In this document: piece after piece, positions 43,655 to 53,303 of the stretch | How the letters are laid out: each line of letters opens with the position of its first letter | How positions within the stretch are numbered: position 1 is the stretch's first letter | Assembly (NCBI GenBank): GCA_023460955.1 | Contig: JAEWOH010000005.1 | Location: 37,965 to 101,964 of the forward strand | DNA from: Bacillota bacterium | GTDB taxonomy: Bacteria > Bacillota > Clostridia > Acetivibrionales > DSM-1351 | Reading direction: 5' to 3' | Length of the DNA: 64,000 nt | Made by a program: the position numbers and the translations under genes | Notes under the pieces: generated by a model | The model's database searches: none | What the model was told of the DNA's origin: nothing | Seen by the model: only the letters and a program-made list of their open reading frames with translations

Positions 43655-46237
43655 TTATTGCTGCTTGGCATTTTGTCTGTCCTTTTCATTCATTTGCATT
43701 TCCATCCACTGCTGCTTGGAAATAAGTACTTGTCTTGGCTTGCTGCCTTCAAACCGACCGACAATGTTTCTTGCCTCCATCTGATCGATAATCCTGGCAG
43801 CTCTTGAATAACCAACCTTAAACTTTCTTTGTACAAGAGAAACAGATGCTTGTCCGGCTTCAACCACCATATCAATTGCCTGATTCAGAAGCTCGTCATT
43901 ATCGCCGGCATTCTCTTCATTTCCCGTGCTGTGATCATTAATTTTTTCAATTATGTTTTCATCGTAATTTGAATAGCCTTGAGTTTTTATAAACTCAACA
44001 ACCTTTTCAACTTCGCTGTCAGAAACAAAGGAACCTTTTACACGAAGGGGTTTTGGCTCACCGACAGGATAAAACAGCATATCTCCTCTTCCCAGCAGCT
44101 TCTCAGCACCGCCCATATCAAGTATTGTTCTTGAATCCACCTGCGACGATACGGCAAAGGATATTCTGGATGGTATATTTGCTTTAATAACTCCTGTTAT
44201 AACATCTACAGATGGTCTCTGCGTCGCTATAACCAGGTGCATTCCTGCTGCTCGGGCCATCTGCGCCAAACGGCATATTGCATCCTCCACATCGTTGGGG
44301 GCGACCATCATAAGGTCGGCAAGTTCGTCTACGATAATTACTATCTGTGGCAATATGCCGGGCTCGTTATTAGCCTTCAGCATGGCGTTGTAGCCTTTTA
44401 AATCCCTTACTCCCTTGTCGGCGAACAGCTTGTACCTGTTTACCATTTCCTGTACTGCCCAGTTCAAAGCACCTGCTGCCTTTTTAGGATCTGTAACAAC
44501 CGGTATCAACAAATGTGGTATCCCATTGTATATTCCCAGCTCCACTACCTTAGGGTCAACCATAAGCAACTTTACCTCTTCCGGAGAGGCCTTGTATAAA
44601 ATACTCATAATAAGGCTGTTTATGCACACACTCTTTCCAGAACCGGTGGCACCTGCAACCAGCAAGTGCGGCATTTTGCCTATATCAGCAACAACTGTTT
44701 CTCCAGATATGTCCTTACCCACCGAGAAAGCAAGCTTGGAGGAATGGTTTGTAAATTCCTTCGATTCCAGAATGTCCTTTAACAGAACAGCAGACATCTC
44801 CTTGTTTGGAACCTCAATGCCCACTGCTGCCTTTCCCGGAATCGGTGCTTCGATTCTGACTCCGGCTGCCGCCAGGTTCAATGCAATGTCATCTGAAAGG
44901 TTTACTATTTTACTTACCTTAACACCCGGGCTTGGCTGAATTTCATACCGGGTGACAGCCGGACCGCGGCTGATATTGATTACCCTGGCTTCAACTCCAA
45001 AGCTTTTCAAGGTATCCTCAAGCTTCTTAGCACCTTCCAAAGCACTATTTTTCAACGCTTTAACATTTGTAGCATCGTCCTTGCTTTCATCCAGTAGGTC
45101 CAAAGAGGGATAGTTGTAAACAAGAGGTTTTGCCTGTTCTATATGAGGAACGACAATTTCGCTGATATCCCCATTATTATTTCCTGATCCGGATTTCCCT
45201 GAGTTTGTTCCATTATAGGGATTTTTATCCGTGCCATTTATATCGTTACCATGTTGATTATTTTCAAAAGTATCATTATGTAAGGTATCTTCTTCAATGC
45301 TTGACCCAAGGCCTTCCGGAGAGATTCCAAGCCCTTTAATATCAGCTACAACCAGATCTTCAGCCAGGTCTTCATTAAAGCCTGTAAGTCCCACAGTAAA
45401 ACTCTCGTCAGTCTCGGGTGAAGTTATTTCACCTTCATTAACAGCTGCAGCAGCTTCGTCAGCCACTTCATTCTCCATTTTCTTTGAAGCTTTATTTGCT
45501 CTGCTTTCTCTTTCAATTTTGAAATTAATTATTTTGCGCTTACCTGCTTCAGGGGCAGCATCCTCACCGGTTTCAGCAGCGATAGCTAATGCTTCTTCCC
45601 GCTCCTTGATTCTTTCAGCTTTCTTGAGCTTTCTGTTTTCATTTGCAGCTTTAACCTTCCTTGAAAAAAATGCAGAAAGGTTGCTGAGAAAAGCTGCCAT
45701 TGAAACATTAGTTAAAAGAATAACATCTATAACAGAAATTGTAGTAAGAATTATAATGGTTCCCAATATTTGAAAAGTCATTAAAAGTGGTAAGGTCAAA
45801 AGTCCTCCCAGAAGACCTCCTCCGCTCACGTGCGTACCCTGAGTATAAAATTCCTTCAAACTAGTATAAAATGATCTGCCGGCGTAGTCATCATAATTAA
45901 ATTCCGCTACTTGCATAAAGGATGAAATCAGAACAACTAATACTCCAAGATAAATTAAACGGAGCCTGAAGGTATGTGAGTCTCTTTTGAATATCATTGC
46001 AATTCCATATACAATAAGAATCACAGGGACTATAAAAGCAGGTATGCCCAGAAAACCCAAAAGTAAATGAGTTATAGCATTTCCGAAAACACCCATTGAC
46101 TTAACAAATAAAAAACTAAAAAGTGCCAATACACCAAAGGCAAACAGTATCAAGCCTGTAATTTCATTTCTGTACTTTGAAAAACCGCTTTCCACTCTCT
46201 TGTACTTTTTCTTCTTTTGCACCTTCTTGACCTGCAT
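43655..46237 (-). CDS. ftsK: FtsK/SpoIIIE-family DNA translocase
   Basis: An 860-residue hexameric DNA pump. Four N-terminal membrane helices (residues 20-180), a charged low-complexity linker (about 200-400), the FtsK alpha/beta motor (ARVINISRGPAVTRYEI; Walker A GATGSGKS near 520; Walker B IIVDELADL) and a C-terminal winged-helix gamma domain (VQRKFKVGYSRAARIIDQME). It clears chromosomes through the division or sporulation septum. Paralogue identity (FtsK or SpoIIIE) cannot be fixed by sequence alone. Confidence 0.96.
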   Translation of the reverse strand: MQVKKVQKKKKYKRVESGFSKYRNEITGLILFAFGVLALFSFLFVKSMGVFGNAITHLLLGFLGIPAFIVPVILIVYGIAMIFKRDSHTFRLRLIYLGVLVVLISSFMQVAEFNYDDYAGRSFYTSLKEFYTQGTHVSGGGLLGGLLTLPLLMTFQILGTIIILTTISVIDVILLTNVSMAAFLSNLSAFFSRKVKAANENRKLKKAERIKEREEALAIAAETGEDAAPEAGKRKIINFKIERESRANKASKKMENEVADEAAAAVNEGEITSPETDESFTVGLTGFNEDLAEDLVVADIKGLGISPEGLGSSIEEDTLHNDTFENNQHGNDINGTDKNPYNGTNSGKSGSGNNNGDISEIVVPHIEQAKPLVYNYPSLDLLDESKDDATNVKALKNSALEGAKKLEDTLKSFGVEARVINISRGPAVTRYEIQPSPGVKVSKIVNLSDDIALNLAAAGVRIEAPIPGKAAVGIEVPNKEMSAVLLKDILESKEFTNHSSKLAFSVGKDISGETVVADIGKMPHLLVAGATGSGKSVCINSLIMSILYKASPEEVKLLMVDPKVVELGIYNGIPHLLIPVVTDPKKAAGALNWAVQEMVNRYKLFADKGVRDLKGYNAMLKANNEPGILPQIVIIVDELADLMMVAPNDVEDAICRLAQMARAAGMHLVIATQRPSVDVITGVIKANIPSRISFAVSSQVDSRTILDMGGAEKLLGRGDMLFYPVGEPKPLRVKGSFVSDSEVEKVVEFIKTQGYSNYDENIIEKINDHSTGNEENAGDNDELLNQAIDMVVEAGQASVSLVQRKFKVGYSRAARIIDQMEARNIVGRFEGSKPRQVLISKQQWMEMQMNEKDRQNAKQQ

Positions 46238-46359
46238 CAGTACACCCCTCGTAAGTAATTAATATACGGCTTATAAACAACCGTGCCTGTTGATGGCACA
46301 TAAAGAAATTATATCACATTTTCACGGATTATTCCATTATAATAGGCTGCAGATATAAT

Positions 46360-46390
46360 AAAGGAACCAAACTTAATTGTCGGTTCCTTT
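46360..46390 (-). terminator. Hairpin after divIVA
   Basis: AAAGGAACC/GGTTCCTTT 9-bp stem, 13-nt loop, followed by ATTATAT on the minus strand. Likely a moderate terminator between divIVA and ftsK; on the plus strand it is followed by T then CG. Confidence 0.6.
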
Positions 46391-46476
46391 TCGTTAATAG
46401 TAAAATTTTGCTTAAGCGGCATATCTATAGTAAATTACTCAACCTACTTAATACACTTTATTTATCGTCATACACT

Positions 46477-46938
46477 TTATATATCGTTATCAGTATTAAA
46501 CAATTGCTTCAGAAGTTCCAGCTGTGACAGCAGTAACGTCTCTGATTTAGTTTTAAAGAGATGGAGCCTTTTTTTCATTTCTTCATATTCAAACTTAATC
46601 TTAATTACTTCCTGATTTGCATCATTAATAATCTTCTGTGCTTTTAATTCTGCTTCCTTTACTATATTCTCAGCCTTTTCATAAGAATTCTTTTTAATTT
46701 CCTCACCGGTCTGTTGCGCTACTACAAGAGTATTTTGTAAGGATTCTTCTATATTTTTATAGTGCTGAATCCCCTCATTTAATACTGATATTCTGTCTTT
46801 AAGTTCGATGTTTTCCTTTATGTATAATTCATAGTCCTGAATTATATGGTCCAAAACCTCGTTAACCTGGTCCTCATTGTAGCCTCTTAAGTTCTTTTTA
46901 AACTTGATATTATCAAGATCATTTGGGGTATAGTTCAT
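46477..46938 (-). CDS. divIVA: DivIVA-domain cell-division protein
   Basis: A 153-residue coiled-coil protein. The N-terminal DivIVA motif (FKKNLRGYNEDQVNEVLDHI) senses curved membranes; the rest is a long helical coiled coil. Such proteins mark poles and septa. It is the last gene of the ylm-type cluster, downstream of ylmH. Confidence 0.92.
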   Translation of the reverse strand: MNYTPNDLDNIKFKKNLRGYNEDQVNEVLDHIIQDYELYIKENIELKDRISVLNEGIQHYKNIEESLQNTLVVAQQTGEEIKKNSYEKAENIVKEAELKAQKIINDANQEVIKIKFEYEEMKKRLHLFKTKSETLLLSQLELLKQLFNTDNDI

Positions 46939-46984
46939 AATCAGCCAACCTTTCCAAGGAATTAAAAGTTCCTTGATACAAATC

Positions 46985-47770
46985 TTATTCGAAACGTCTG
47001 ATAGTTATATTAATGCGATCCTTTTTAGTAGTTCCGCCGATTTTGTCCAATACAATCCTTCCCTTGCCGCGGATTGAAATCACATCACCCTCCGATAACT
47101 GTTTTGAAGGATTTGAGACCGTTTCCCAGTTAATATTAACTCTCTGGGCTTTAAAATACTCCAATACTTTCGTTCTTGAAACCCCAAAACCACTGGCGGT
47201 TACCGAATCAGCGCGAACAGAAGCAACAGTGGTATTGATTATTTTCTCCTTCCTTTCGGGAGGCTCGTACTGATAAACCTGCTGGATTTCACATTCAACT
47301 TTTGTATTACCAATTCTGTCCAAATTATATAAGATATATTCCGCTATCTTATCAATTAAAAAAACGTCTGCATAGGATTCATAGACCAGTATATCGCCTA
47401 TTTTTTCTCTTTTAATCCCCAAGCCCAGTATTGAACCGAGATAATCTCTATGGGATAAATTTTTTTCTACAACCGGTGTAACCCTTAGATAGCTTATTGG
47501 TGCATTGCTCAAAGCTTCATCGGCATCAATAAAATCAGAGCTCAACACTGCCAAAACCCTTTCTGCACCGTCAAACCCACCGGTGAAGGTATAAAAAATC
47601 CCATTTACCTTATCCAGTACTTTTTTAGCTATAATTGCTTCATGAGGAGAAAGAAAATCCGAATACACAAAAGAGGAATAACGGCATTGTTCTGCTTTGT
47701 CCAAAAGGCGCGAAACCATTACCCTATCCTCAATTTTAGATACCATTTTAAGCAATTCGTTTTTATCCAT
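46985..47770 (-). CDS. ylmH: YlmH family S4-domain RNA-binding protein
   Basis: A 261-residue protein. Central YlmH-specific region (AVLSSDFIDADEA, RDYLGSILGLGIKREKIGDI) and C-terminal S4 domain (SRTKVLEYFKAQRVNIN). Members bind ribosomal or tRNA species and help ribosome rescue in Bacillus. No strong ribosome site; it starts 11 nt after yggT and may be coupled to it. Confidence 0.93.
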   Translation of the reverse strand: MDKNELLKMVSKIEDRVMVSRLLDKAEQCRYSSFVYSDFLSPHEAIIAKKVLDKVNGIFYTFTGGFDGAERVLAVLSSDFIDADEALSNAPISYLRVTPVVEKNLSHRDYLGSILGLGIKREKIGDILVYESYADVFLIDKIAEYILYNLDRIGNTKVECEIQQVYQYEPPERKEKIINTTVASVRADSVTASGFGVSRTKVLEYFKAQRVNINWETVSNPSKQLSEGDVISIRGKGRIVLDKIGGTTKKDRINITIRRFE

Positions 47771-47781
47771 ATAGTTAATAG

Positions 47782-48072
47782 TTAAAATATTAAAGTCATA
47801 TATATTCGTGCAATGATATTCCTGATTACACCAATGAGTAAGAAAGCCACAATTGGTGAAAAATCAATCATCCCAAAAGCTGAGTTACTTAAAAATCTTG
47901 ATTGGCTCAGCATCCTTCTAATTGGCGCGAGAACAGGTTCGGTGATTGAGTACAGTAAATCTATCGCCTTATTATCTCTTGATACAGGCAGCCATGAGAT
48001 AAGAACTCTGGCGATCAGCACAAATTCAAAAATTCTTAAAACCCAATTTATAGCATACAAAACTGCTTCCAT
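47782..48072 (-). CDS. yggT: YggT-family membrane protein
   Basis: A 96-residue protein with two membrane helices flanking a conserved RVLISWLP...LLYSITEPVLAPIRRML segment typical of YggT/Ycf19 family proteins. Function unresolved; linked to division and osmotic stress. GGAGG precedes the ATG. Between sepF and ylmH, its usual place. Confidence 0.92.
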   Translation of the reverse strand: MEAVLYAINWVLRIFEFVLIARVLISWLPVSRDNKAIDLLYSITEPVLAPIRRMLSQSRFLSNSAFGMIDFSPIVAFLLIGVIRNIIARIYMTLIF

Positions 48073-48121
48073 ATTAATTCCTCCAAGATAAGAAACCTTT
48101 TATACAATAAGTTATGGTTTC

Positions 48122-48595
48122 CTATTTAGCCCAAGGGAATACAGTCTTATTTCTCAATTCTTCTTTTAAATCACCACTGACATCCACATTGTTAGGAGCT
48201 ATCACAAATATATCGCAGGATACTTTCTGAATACTTCCGTCCAATGCATAAACTGATCCGCTAAGGAAATCAATAATTCTCTGAGCATCTGATTTTTCTA
48301 TGCCTTCAAGATTTATAACAACAGGCTTTTTTGCCTTTAGATGATCACATATGTCCTGAGCATCATCAAAAGTATTTGGCTGTGAAACCACCATTTTGAA
48401 TTGATTTGCAGAGTGAATATTTACAACTTTACCAGCTTGTTGTTTCTTTGAATTATTGAAAAAGTGAGTCTGAATAGGTTCGCTCTTAACTTCATCCTTG
48501 TAATCAGAATCACGAAGATCTAAATCTTCATCCTCTTCCTCGTCAATTGCTTCCCACCCGACAAAATTGAAAACTTTGTTTAGAAGTTTTGACAT
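48122..48595 (-). CDS. sepF: SepF cell-division protein
   Basis: A 157-residue protein. N-terminal amphipathic membrane-binding helix (SKLLNKVFNFVGW), an acidic linker, and the C-terminal SepF beta-alpha domain (VINLEGIEKSDAQRIIDFLSG). It polymerises and tethers FtsZ to the membrane. GGAGG before the ATG. Part of the HlyD-yggS-sepF-yggT-ylmH-divIVA cluster. Confidence 0.95.
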   Translation of the reverse strand: MSKLLNKVFNFVGWEAIDEEEDEDLDLRDSDYKDEVKSEPIQTHFFNNSKKQQAGKVVNIHSANQFKMVVSQPNTFDDAQDICDHLKAKKPVVINLEGIEKSDAQRIIDFLSGSVYALDGSIQKVSCDIFVIAPNNVDVSGDLKEELRNKTVFPWAK

Positions 48596-48651
48596 TTCAA
48601 ATTCCTCCTGCGTCTTTAGTAATTTATTTATTATTTTCTCGCTTGTAAAAA

Positions 48652-49359
48652 TTATTTTTGTGAATAATCACGTTTTCCAAATATACTTGTCCCGATTCTT
48701 ACCACATTTGAGCCTTCCTCAATTGCAACCTCAAAATCGTTACTCATACCCATGGAAAGATAATCCATATCAACATTATCTAATCTTTCCCTCTTTATGT
48801 CAATATATATATCATAAAGATTTCTAAATACAGGCCTAATTTCCCTGGGGTCCTGAGCAAATGGGGCTATGGTCATAAGTCCTTTTAATGAAATATTTTC
48901 CATTTTGGATATATCACTTATAAAAGGGTATACCTCACTTGGATTTATGCCAAACTTTGTTTCCTCACCGGAAACATTAACCTGCAATAATATATCCATC
49001 TTCTTACAATGCTTTGCAGCACGCAGATTTATTTCCTTTGCAAGTTCTAAACTATCAACAGAATGTATCATTTTTACCTTGTCAATTATATATTTGACTT
49101 TATTGGTCTGAAGGTGCCCGATTAGATGCCATTCCACATCTAAGGGAAGCTTTTCATACTTTTCCATTAACTCCTGAACCCTGTTTTCCCCCATATCAAG
49201 TATACCGTAATCATAGACACTTTTTATTCTGTCAACCTCAATTGTTTTTGTAACTGCTATTACTTTTATATCCTCAAATTTCCTGCCGCTTCTTTCAGCT
49301 GCGGCCTTTACCCTTTCAAGGATATTGTCCAAATTGTTTTTTATTTCTGAATCAATCAA
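48652..49359 (-). CDS. yggS: YggS-type pyridoxal-phosphate homeostasis protein (PLPBP)
   Basis: A 235-residue alanine-racemase-fold protein. The PLP lysine is Lys38 (IAVTKTI). GENRVQELMEK and HLIGHLQTNKV are family signatures, and SMGMSNDFEVAIEEGSNVVRIG closes the PLP site. Starts with TTG at 49359 (AGGAGGG 8 nt upstream); the first codons overlap the end of the upstream HlyD-like gene by 8 nt, so the two are translationally coupled. Confidence 0.95.
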   Translation of the reverse strand: MIDSEIKNNLDNILERVKAAAERSGRKFEDIKVIAVTKTIEVDRIKSVYDYGILDMGENRVQELMEKYEKLPLDVEWHLIGHLQTNKVKYIIDKVKMIHSVDSLELAKEINLRAAKHCKKMDILLQVNVSGEETKFGINPSEVYPFISDISKMENISLKGLMTIAPFAQDPREIRPVFRNLYDIYIDIKRERLDNVDMDYLSMGMSNDFEVAIEEGSNVVRIGTSIFGKRDYSQK

Positions 49360-50602
49360 TTGTCTGTCCCTCCTGTATATTCTTTGGATTTAGAATATAT
49401 GTATTATACAGGGCAATTTCATTTTGGCCCTCAAGGTTATCTATAATAACTGCATCTTCATTCGTTCCGATAATCCTGACCTTTTTTAAAGTTGCAGTGT
49501 GTCCCTTAACAAGCGTCAGAGTTGCAGTTTTATTTTTGAGATCAACATTTCTAAGAGAACTGTACGGTACTTTTAATCCATCCGAGCTTGATAAAATTAT
49601 ATCTGCATTTACCCTTCTCAACCCTACAGTCTCATTTAAGCCAGTGTCAAATTTTAAAGCAATAATTCTTTTCCCATCAATAATATCTGAACTATATACT
49701 ATTTTTGCATCAATATTCAAGCCTGTGTCGTTTATCCTGAGCTTAACCGTCTTATCAAGTTTTAACCGTTTACTATCTTTATCGCTTACAGCAGTTACAA
49801 GCTGGCTTTCAAGATCCTTCACCAATTTTGCTACAGGTTTTCCCTTTTTAGCATCTATAACATTAAAGTCCCTGTTTGTTTCCCTGGTTGTTATCTTTTC
49901 AAGTTCTTTGGGCGTGATGTTTCTTATTACTTCAGGAGTTAATAACGTTTCATAGCCGTCAATTGCATAGGATACGAGACCGGAAGTCTGAGTACGAATT
50001 TCCTTTATGTTGTTATTGAGCCTGCTTTGAATCAGAGCCTTCTCACTTTTCAGTTTATTGATGTATGCAGCCGACTTGCTGCTGTCACCAAATATATCAG
50101 ATTTTCTGTAAACTATTTTATCAATACTTGAAAGACTGTCATAACTGTCAACCAGGCTTCCGCGTATAGACTGCTGGGCAAGATTTTTAACCTCTTCGAT
50201 AACTTCGGAATCAAGCTTTTTTATATCACTCGAAAAAGCTGTCATATTCTGTTTCTGTGCACTTTGAGCTCTTTCAATCTCCAATTCCTTGGTCTTCAGT
50301 TCCTCATAGGTAGAAACAGGGACATTTTTTACAACGGAAGCAATTCTGAAAAAAGCGGGTACTTTTTCACCATCTAGTGCATCCATAACACAATCACCGG
50401 TTTCAGGAGACAGAATAAGTTCTTCATTTCTGATGAAAACACCGTCAATATTCTGAATTTCTTCTATTTTCCCTAATTTAAGAATATCCGTTTCTATACC
50501 GTTTCCGTAAATTATAAATAACAATGAAGGCAGGTATATTAACAGAAAAACAATTAAAATAAGAGTTCCTATTTTCACACCCTGTTTTTTAAAGATACTC
50601 AT
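49352..50602 (-). CDS. HlyD-like membrane-fusion/adaptor-like protein
   Basis: A 416-residue protein. One membrane helix near the start (about 10-33), then an extracytoplasmic region with a lipoyl/hybrid-motif half (ELILSPETGDCVMD), a coiled coil (about 90-200) and a second HlyD-like beta half (YSSLRNVDLKNKTATLTLVKG). Such proteins sit in the sepF cluster of many clostridia; no transporter partner is adjacent. The start at 50602 follows GGGG by 7 nt; an ATG at 50620 has no ribosome site. Confidence 0.8.
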   Translation of the reverse strand: MSIFKKQGVKIGTLILIVFLLIYLPSLLFIIYGNGIETDILKLGKIEEIQNIDGVFIRNEELILSPETGDCVMDALDGEKVPAFFRIASVVKNVPVSTYEELKTKELEIERAQSAQKQNMTAFSSDIKKLDSEVIEEVKNLAQQSIRGSLVDSYDSLSSIDKIVYRKSDIFGDSSKSAAYINKLKSEKALIQSRLNNNIKEIRTQTSGLVSYAIDGYETLLTPEVIRNITPKELEKITTRETNRDFNVIDAKKGKPVAKLVKDLESQLVTAVSDKDSKRLKLDKTVKLRINDTGLNIDAKIVYSSDIIDGKRIIALKFDTGLNETVGLRRVNADIILSSSDGLKVPYSSLRNVDLKNKTATLTLVKGHTATLKKVRIIGTNEDAVIIDNLEGQNEIALYNTYILNPKNIQEGQTID

Positions 50603-50676
50603 GCTGTGTCCCCATTTCATTTTTACTTATATATGCACTACTTCGGTTGTAATTATTTACATACCGGAAGCGGTAT

Positions 50677-51966
50677 TTATTTAACCATTCCCTGATTATA
50701 CAATTTCTGCAGTGCTATCATATTACCCAGCTTAACGTGTTCATATACCAATCCGCCCTGCATATAAGCTATATACGGGCTCTTTATAGGAGCATCGGCG
50801 CTTAGCTCAATTGACGAGCCCTGAACAAACGCTCCGGCAGCCATTATAACCGGAGAATCATATCCGGGCATGTCCCATGGCTGCGGTGTTACATACGAAT
50901 CCACCGGAGAGCCCTTCTGAATACCCTGACAGAAGGCAATAAGGCTTTGCTCGTTGTTAAATTTAACTGCCTGAATAATATCACTTCGTTTTGCACTAAT
51001 TGAAGGAAGTGTTTCAAAACCTGCCCGTTCCATGAGTGCTGCACAGAATACCGCTCCTTTAAGGCTCTCAGCCACAACATGAGGTGCCATGAACAAGCCC
51101 TGGAACATTAGCCTGTTATTGCCCAATGAAGCCCCCACTTCTTTACCCAAGCCCGGAGAAGTAAGTCTGTAGGCAGCTTGCTCTACTAATTCTCTTTTAC
51201 CGGCTATATATCCTCCTGTTAAGGCAAGTCCGCCTCCGGGATTTTTTATCAAAGAACCGGCTATAATATCAGCACCCACTTCAATAGGTTCAACCTCTTC
51301 GACAAATTCTCCATAACAGTTATCTACCATAATAATTATTGAGCTGTTTATAGACCTAATTGATTCAATTACTTTTTTTATATCTTCAATACATAAAGCG
51401 TCTCTCCAGGAATACCCTCTGGAGCGCTGCAGCATTGCCATCTTTGTGGCTGGTGTTACAACTTTGCGAATCTGTTCAAGATCAGGTTTTCCGTCAGGTT
51501 TTAATTCCACTTGCTTATACGTAACACCGAACTCCTTGAGGGAGCCACAGTTTTCTCCTCTTATACCTATAACTTCCTCAAGTGTATCGTACGGTTTGCC
51601 TGTTACCGCTACGAGCTCATCACCAGGTCTAAGGTTTCCAAACAAGCAGAGTGCAAGGGCCTGTGTTCCCGATACAATCTGATGTCTGACCATGGCGTCC
51701 TCTGCTCGAAAAACATTTGCATATACATTGTCAAGCACTTCTCTGCCTCGATCGTCGTAGCCATAGCCCGTAGTCCCGTTAAAATGAGAATCACTGAGCT
51801 TATTGTCCTGCATAGCCTTAATAACTTTTAACTGATTTAACTGCTTAATGTTATCTATTTTTTCAAATGCCTTCTGAGCATCCTTTTCAGCCTGTTCAGC
51901 AAGTTCAATTATCTTGTCCTCAATTTCAAAGTTTTGTTCTAAATATTCTCTTATCTTCAAATCCAT
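50677..51966 (-). CDS. Methionine gamma-lyase/aluminium-resistance family PLP protein
   Basis: A 429-residue PLP enzyme. The PLP lysine lies in IAGSLIKNPGGG; VDNCYGEFVEEVEP supplies the cofactor Asp. The N-terminal GYGYDDRGREVLDNVYA and VSGTQALALCLFGNLRPGDE strand match the COG4100 family named for an aluminium-resistance phenotype. It probably acts on a sulfur amino acid or phosphorylated substrate. GAGGAA before the ATG. First gene of the division-cluster transcript or independent. Confidence 0.9.
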   Translation of the reverse strand: MDLKIREYLEQNFEIEDKIIELAEQAEKDAQKAFEKIDNIKQLNQLKVIKAMQDNKLSDSHFNGTTGYGYDDRGREVLDNVYANVFRAEDAMVRHQIVSGTQALALCLFGNLRPGDELVAVTGKPYDTLEEVIGIRGENCGSLKEFGVTYKQVELKPDGKPDLEQIRKVVTPATKMAMLQRSRGYSWRDALCIEDIKKVIESIRSINSSIIIMVDNCYGEFVEEVEPIEVGADIIAGSLIKNPGGGLALTGGYIAGKRELVEQAAYRLTSPGLGKEVGASLGNNRLMFQGLFMAPHVVAESLKGAVFCAALMERAGFETLPSISAKRSDIIQAVKFNNEQSLIAFCQGIQKGSPVDSYVTPQPWDMPGYDSPVIMAAGAFVQGSSIELSADAPIKSPYIAYMQGGLVYEHVKLGNMIALQKLYNQGMVK

Positions 51967-52296
51967 TAGAATAATTCCTCTTTCGTAATATAAATAATTT
52001 ATTTTTATTGAATAATAGCATTATATAACATTTACCAGGTTATCGCCAGATTTTATGTGTTTCATGGGGTATTTTTTGTTCAATGCAAGGCTTATAATAA
52101 GATAACCATTAACCCTCGACCATACAAGGTTGCAGTTAGTTAACTCTTGGCTGTATAATTGCTGTATAATTGCTCTATACTGACTCTATAATTAATGGCA
52201 TTGAAAATATAATCGCCTTATAATTGATTGCTTTATGATGGATATATTATTAAGTCTTATTTTGTCTTTACAATACACCTATATTCGGAGGTTTGA
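51967..52296. other. 330-bp divergent intergenic region with 11-bp tandem repeat
   Basis: Between two divergent genes. Contains GCTGTATAATT twice in tandem (52150-52171) followed by a partial third copy, and several other TATAAT strings. A weak promoter for the pseudouridine synthase could be TGGCAT-17-TATAAT (about 52194-52222). I see no gene or RNA in it. Confidence 0.5.
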
Positions 52297-53196
52297 ATGA
52301 TTTTAGAACACAGAGCTGATATTTCCGATTCGGGAAAGCCACTGAAATATTTGCTTAAAGGTAAATTAAAAATTTCTGAACGATTACTTAAGAAATTAAA
52401 ATTTCAAAACAAAATATTTGTTAACGATCAACCTGTTCATGTAAACTATCTAGTTAGAGAAAAAGACAAGGTTAGAGTTGAACTCGAACTTGAAGAAGAC
52501 TGTGAGTATATAGAGCCTCAGGCCATCCCCATCAATATTATTTATGAGGACGACTCTCTTCTTGTGCTTGATAAGCAGCCCGGTATCGTAGTACATCCTA
52601 CTTCCTACCATCCCGACAATACTATAGCAAATGGTATTGTTTACTACCTTAAGCAAAAAGGTATATCAAAAAAGGTCAGACCTGTCAGCAGGCTGGATAG
52701 AGAAACCTCCGGAATCATAATTTTCGCAAAAAACCAGTTTGCACAGGAAGCCTTGATAAAACAAATGCAGGCAAAAATATTTGAAAAGGAGTACCTTGGG
52801 ATTGTACAGGGCATACCGTCCTCCATTTCAGGCACCATTAATCTTCCAATAGACCGGAAACCCGGAAGTATTATGTTAAGGCACATTTCAGAAACAGGAG
52901 CACCCTCCATAACTCATTATGAGGTTCTGGAGAGCTTCCCTCAGCATAATGTATCTTTACTTCGATTTAAGTTAGAGACCGGAAGAACTCATCAAATCAG
53001 AGTACACTGTCAGGCAATGGGATTCCCGATTTATGGAGATACATTATATTCCGAAAACAACGGATTATTAATTTCCCGACAGGCTCTCCATTCACATATC
53101 ACCAAAATAGTTCATCCAGAGACTCAAAAAGAAGTGGTTTTCAATGCTGAACTGCCCTCAGACATGAATACTGTGCTGGAAATAATGCGAAAATAA
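52297..53196 (+). CDS. RluA-family pseudouridine synthase (second copy)
   Basis: A 299-residue enzyme with S4-like N-terminus (SERLLKKLKFQNKIFVN) and the catalytic SRLDRETSGIIIFAKN motif. It is a paralogue of the RluD-like protein at 29200; target uridine unknown, likely 23S rRNA. GGAGG lies 5 nt before the ATG. Confidence 0.92.
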   Translation: MILEHRADISDSGKPLKYLLKGKLKISERLLKKLKFQNKIFVNDQPVHVNYLVREKDKVRVELELEEDCEYIEPQAIPINIIYEDDSLLVLDKQPGIVVHPTSYHPDNTIANGIVYYLKQKGISKKVRPVSRLDRETSGIIIFAKNQFAQEALIKQMQAKIFEKEYLGIVQGIPSSISGTINLPIDRKPGSIMLRHISETGAPSITHYEVLESFPQHNVSLLRFKLETGRTHQIRVHCQAMGFPIYGDTLYSENNGLLISRQALHSHITKIVHPETQKEVVFNAELPSDMNTVLEIMRK

Positions 53197-53303
53197 CCTG
53201 TAAATATTTTACATAAACTTTCTGATATGCTACTATCTACTTGTAAACACCAGTGTTTTCAACTGGTCTACTAATGAGAAACCTATTTCAGGAGGAAGTT
53301 GTA

